A stretch of DNA of 5,534 nucleotides, taken from Peptococcaceae bacterium. GTDB taxonomy: Bacteria > Bacillota > Desulfitobacteriia > Desulfitobacteriales > Desulfitobacteriaceae. The stretch is from the NCBI GenBank assembly GCA_031289815.1, contig JAITOS010000147.1:1-5534 (forward strand). Direction: 5' to 3'. Within the stretch, counting starts at the first letter, position 1. Every line of letters begins with the position of its first letter. The notes under the pieces were generated by a model that searched no databases, was not told where the DNA came from, and was given only the letters and a program-made list of their open reading frames with translations. A program made the translations under genes and the position numbers. Shown one piece after another: positions 3,797-5,534 of the stretch.

Positions 3797-5152
3797 TTAC
3801 AGGGTTTCCGTTTTTTCCATAGAGATGCTATAATCCGGCACCAAAGTGGGATAGCGCAGCTCCTCGAACCTGATTTTTACCTTGCCGGAGGTTGGGCCGT
3901 TCGGGAACCACACGCTGTTCCCGCTTACGATGTAGTCCGTGGGCGGAACCAGCACGTTGTTCACATAGACGTTGCCCACGACTTGCACCGTGTCATAGCC
4001 GCCCAGATCAAAGACCGCTACCAGAGTCAGTTGACCGTTATACGGAGAAGCCTTGATTTTGAAGGTCCAATAGCTGTCCAGATCTTCCGCTATGGTCAGC
4101 GGTACGCTGGCTGTGGCGGCGCTGCCATCAATGGTGACTTTGAAGGTGTACTGCCCGTAGGGGATGGTGAGCGCCGACGCGGCGATATTCTTCATTTCGT
4201 AGAAATTATTGGAGACGGCGACCGGGCCGTAACTGTACACCGGTACCCCGGCGCTGTTCACCAGGCTGAAGGTCGCGGTTTTACCGGTCAGTCCGGTTCC
4301 CGTCAGCGTTACCGGCAGTCTCGCCGGGTGGTTGGCGATCAGGGTCGTGATCGGCGCGGTGGATAGGCTCAGGATTTTCGGTTCAGGTACCGGCTGTCCT
4401 TGATATACCCAGACGGACGGGCGGACGCCAGCCGTTATGACGCTGTTGATTTGATGCACACCCTGGTTGCCAAAGCTCCACGAGCCCCACTGTCCATAGC
4501 CGCTGCCTCCATAGATCGTCCGCGTGAAGCTATTGGTGAGGATGACCCCCTTCCCCGACAGGTCGATGTAAGACTCGTACAGCTTCGCCTCTCCATAGGC
4601 CGGCGCGAAAGCGATATCCAGTTGGGTCTTGCCAGCCGCTACAATGGCGGGGACGGTGATGGGGTTGGTCTGGACGTCCGCCGCGTTACCGGCAGTGCTG
4701 AGCACGTCGGCAAAATAGGAGAGCCTGTGCTGCAACGCGTTGGCTTTGATGGTCGGGATATTGGCGCTGGAGTACCAGCTGTTGATGGCGGTGCGCACAT
4801 AGGAGTTTTTGTACAACGGCGCGATGCCGCTTCCCGCACCGGGGCCGTAGTATATCGTACCACCCGGCAGAGGGTTCTTGCGTATGATCTGGGCCAAAGC
4901 CTTAGGCTCAGTGATCAGATTGGGCGGCGCTCCGCCGTAGCTGTAGTCGAGTTCCCGGATCTTGATCCATTCTTCGCCATCGATGGTGATAACGTCTCCT
5001 AGCGCAGCGTTTGCCACGGCGGGTATACCTCCGGGCGGCGCCGCCAGAGTGACGACAGCGGAGGCGCTGATCATGATCGCTATTGTGAGGAGCATGATCA
5101 CTTTTTTCATCCATTTGGTCTGACTGATTCTTTGTAAGGTCTTTTCTTTCAT
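3797..5152 (-). CDS. Secreted protein with DUF6273-like and Ig-like domains
   Basis: This 451-residue protein is probably exported. It has a basic start (KEKTLQRISQTKWMKK), a hydrophobic segment at about 17-38, and likely cleavage near LAA (36-38) or ANAA (47-50). Residues 52-250 resemble the DUF6273 type: GDVITIDGEEWIKIREL (52-68), YVRTAINSWYSS (118-129), a Gly/Trp-rich segment (215-229) and a closing AGVRPSVWV (241-249). The function of that domain is not known. Residues 258-355 form a probable Ig-like or IPT/TIG beta-sandwich. Residues 385-430, with VYVNNVLVPPTDYIVSGNSVWF, look like an X2-type Ig module. No cell-wall sorting signal or transmembrane tail is present, so the protein is probably released or loosely surface-bound. 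The start at 5152 has AGAGGGG about ten bases upstream. The methionine at residue 15 is an alternative start that would still leave a signal peptide. The gene appears monocistronic. Confidence 0.8.
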   Translation of the reverse strand: MKEKTLQRISQTKWMKKVIMLLTIAIMISASAVVTLAAPPGGIPAVANAALGDVITIDGEEWIKIRELDYSYGGAPPNLITEPKALAQIIRKNPLPGGTIYYGPGAGSGIAPLYKNSYVRTAINSWYSSANIPTIKANALQHRLSYFADVLSTAGNAADVQTNPITVPAIVAAGKTQLDIAFAPAYGEAKLYESYIDLSGKGVILTNSFTRTIYGGSGYGQWGSWSFGNQGVHQINSVITAGVRPSVWVYQGQPVPEPKILSLSTAPITTLIANHPARLPVTLTGTGLTGKTATFSLVNSAGVPVYSYGPVAVSNNFYEMKNIAASALTIPYGQYTFKVTIDGSAATASVPLTIAEDLDSYWTFKIKASPYNGQLTLVAVFDLGGYDTVQVVGNVYVNNVLVPPTDYIVSGNSVWFPNGPTSGKVKIRFEELRYPTLVPDYSISMEKTETL

Positions 5153-5184
5153 AGTGTGTTTTCCCCTCTCTCTACTTTTTGTTC

Positions 5185-5204
5185 GTAACCGTAAAACCGG
5201 TTAC
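5185..5204 (-). promoter_or_regulatory. 7-bp inverted repeat upstream of the secreted-protein gene
   Basis: GTAACCG (5185-5191) and CGGTTAC (5198-5204) are perfect inverted copies separated by six bases, about 33 bases before the ATG at 5150-5152. The spacing and symmetry fit an operator for a dimeric regulator. It could equally be a leader hairpin just before the ribosome binding site. I see no clear -10/-35 pair for this gene, so the promoter position relative to the repeat is unknown. Confidence 0.45.
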
Positions 5205-5230
5205 TTTTGTTCTTGCTCTTTTTCTTTTTT

Positions 5231-5428
5231 ATGGTGATACGGGCGTTTCCTTTTTTCATCGCGGGCCTTATAGCCATCGGCCTGATGATCCTGGTCAAGA
5301 ATGTCAACGCCCGTCAAGAACCTGTACTCAGCAACCGCCGCCGCTTCCCTCTAAGCCCTCGCTTCAATAGATCGCAAAGCGACTCTGTAAGGCAATTCTA
5401 TAAAAGTATGTCTCCGATATTTCTTTAA
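5231..5428 (+). CDS. Doubtful small membrane protein, possible gene fragment
   Basis: A 65-residue frame starts at ATG 5231 and ends at TAA 5426-5428. Residues 4-23 (RAFPFFIAGLIAIGLMILVK) make a credible transmembrane helix, followed by a basic, polar tail rich in Arg and Ser. The helix and following VKNVNARQ faintly recall the N-terminus of DUF2500-type membrane proteins, but the tail does not. The upstream bases are pyrimidine-rich (5205-5230) and offer no Shine-Dalgarno, so expression is doubtful. It may be the truncated remains of a larger membrane protein gene, or chance. It lies divergent to the secreted-protein gene. Confidence 0.3.
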   Translation: MVIRAFPFFIAGLIAIGLMILVKNVNARQEPVLSNRRRFPLSPRFNRSQSDSVRQFYKSMSPIFL

Positions 5429-5534
5429 CCTTAACTCTAATACTGCTTTATAGTTATCTCACGTCCTATCTTATTGTTACACGATTTAGGATCCCGGTTG
5501 CCGCTGCGAGCGATGGATAAGTGTTCCGAACCTT
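5429..5534. other. Unassigned right edge
   Basis: I see no coding frame, RNA or convincing promoter in the last hundred or so bases. The stretch is AT-rich up to about 5490 and GC-richer afterwards. A gene might begin beyond the window edge. Confidence 0.3.

Noticed and set aside
3773..5002. Two long plus-strand frames (about 197 and 200 codons) across the secreted-protein gene
   Set aside because: Both are antisense to the 451-residue gene, which has a signal peptide, domain pattern, ribosome site and terminator. The frames are rich in Arg, Gly and Asp as expected for shadows.

Overview
The window suggests a Bacillota (Firmicutes) genome. The pointers are A+G-rich ribosome binding sites, sigma-A style promoter boxes, a paeninodin-type lasso peptide cyclase, a VapC-type PIN toxin module, and an IS200-type transposase of the kind common in Bacillota. 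Genus cannot be set from this sequence. Conserved genes are moderately GC-rich, while the mobile and toxin-antitoxin region (about 2000-3550) is visibly more AT-rich and rearranged.

Layout. (1) 19-1977, plus strand: a complete 652-residue asparagine-synthetase-like protein with the motifs of a lasso peptide macrocyclase. It starts almost at the window edge, so any precursor, protease or transporter genes would lie to the left, out of view. (2) 1978-2150: a non-coding gap with a possible gene remnant. (3) About 2150-2780: an IS200-type insertion sequence on the minus strand. Its single transposase gene is frameshifted by a 4-base tandem duplication, its leader can fold over the ribosome binding site, and a run of four hairpins follows its stop codon. 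(4) About 2800-3045, plus strand: a structured non-coding stretch that resembles HEARO, the omega-RNA of IscB (the ancestor group of Cas9). It is followed by a perfect Shine-Dalgarno and an ATG, but only about five IscB-like codons remain. (5) 3041-3524, minus strand: an antitoxin-PIN toxin operon with a good promoter. The toxin's second half is missing where the mobile DNA begins. (6) 3530-3770: a gap holding a strong bidirectional terminator. (7) 3797-5152, minus strand: a secreted 451-residue protein with a DUF6273-like domain and Ig-like repeats. (8) 5153-5534: its upstream region with an inverted repeat, a doubtful small membrane ORF, and about 100 bases with nothing recognisable.

How it fits together. 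The lasso cyclase and the secreted protein are ordinary-looking genes on either side of an accessory patch where mobile elements have accumulated and decayed next to a toxin-antitoxin module. The most interesting item is the candidate omega-RNA that has lost its nuclease. It could be a dead remnant, a non-autonomous element mobilised in trans, or an RNA available to an IscB encoded elsewhere. All assignments come from reading motifs. No database or folding program was used.
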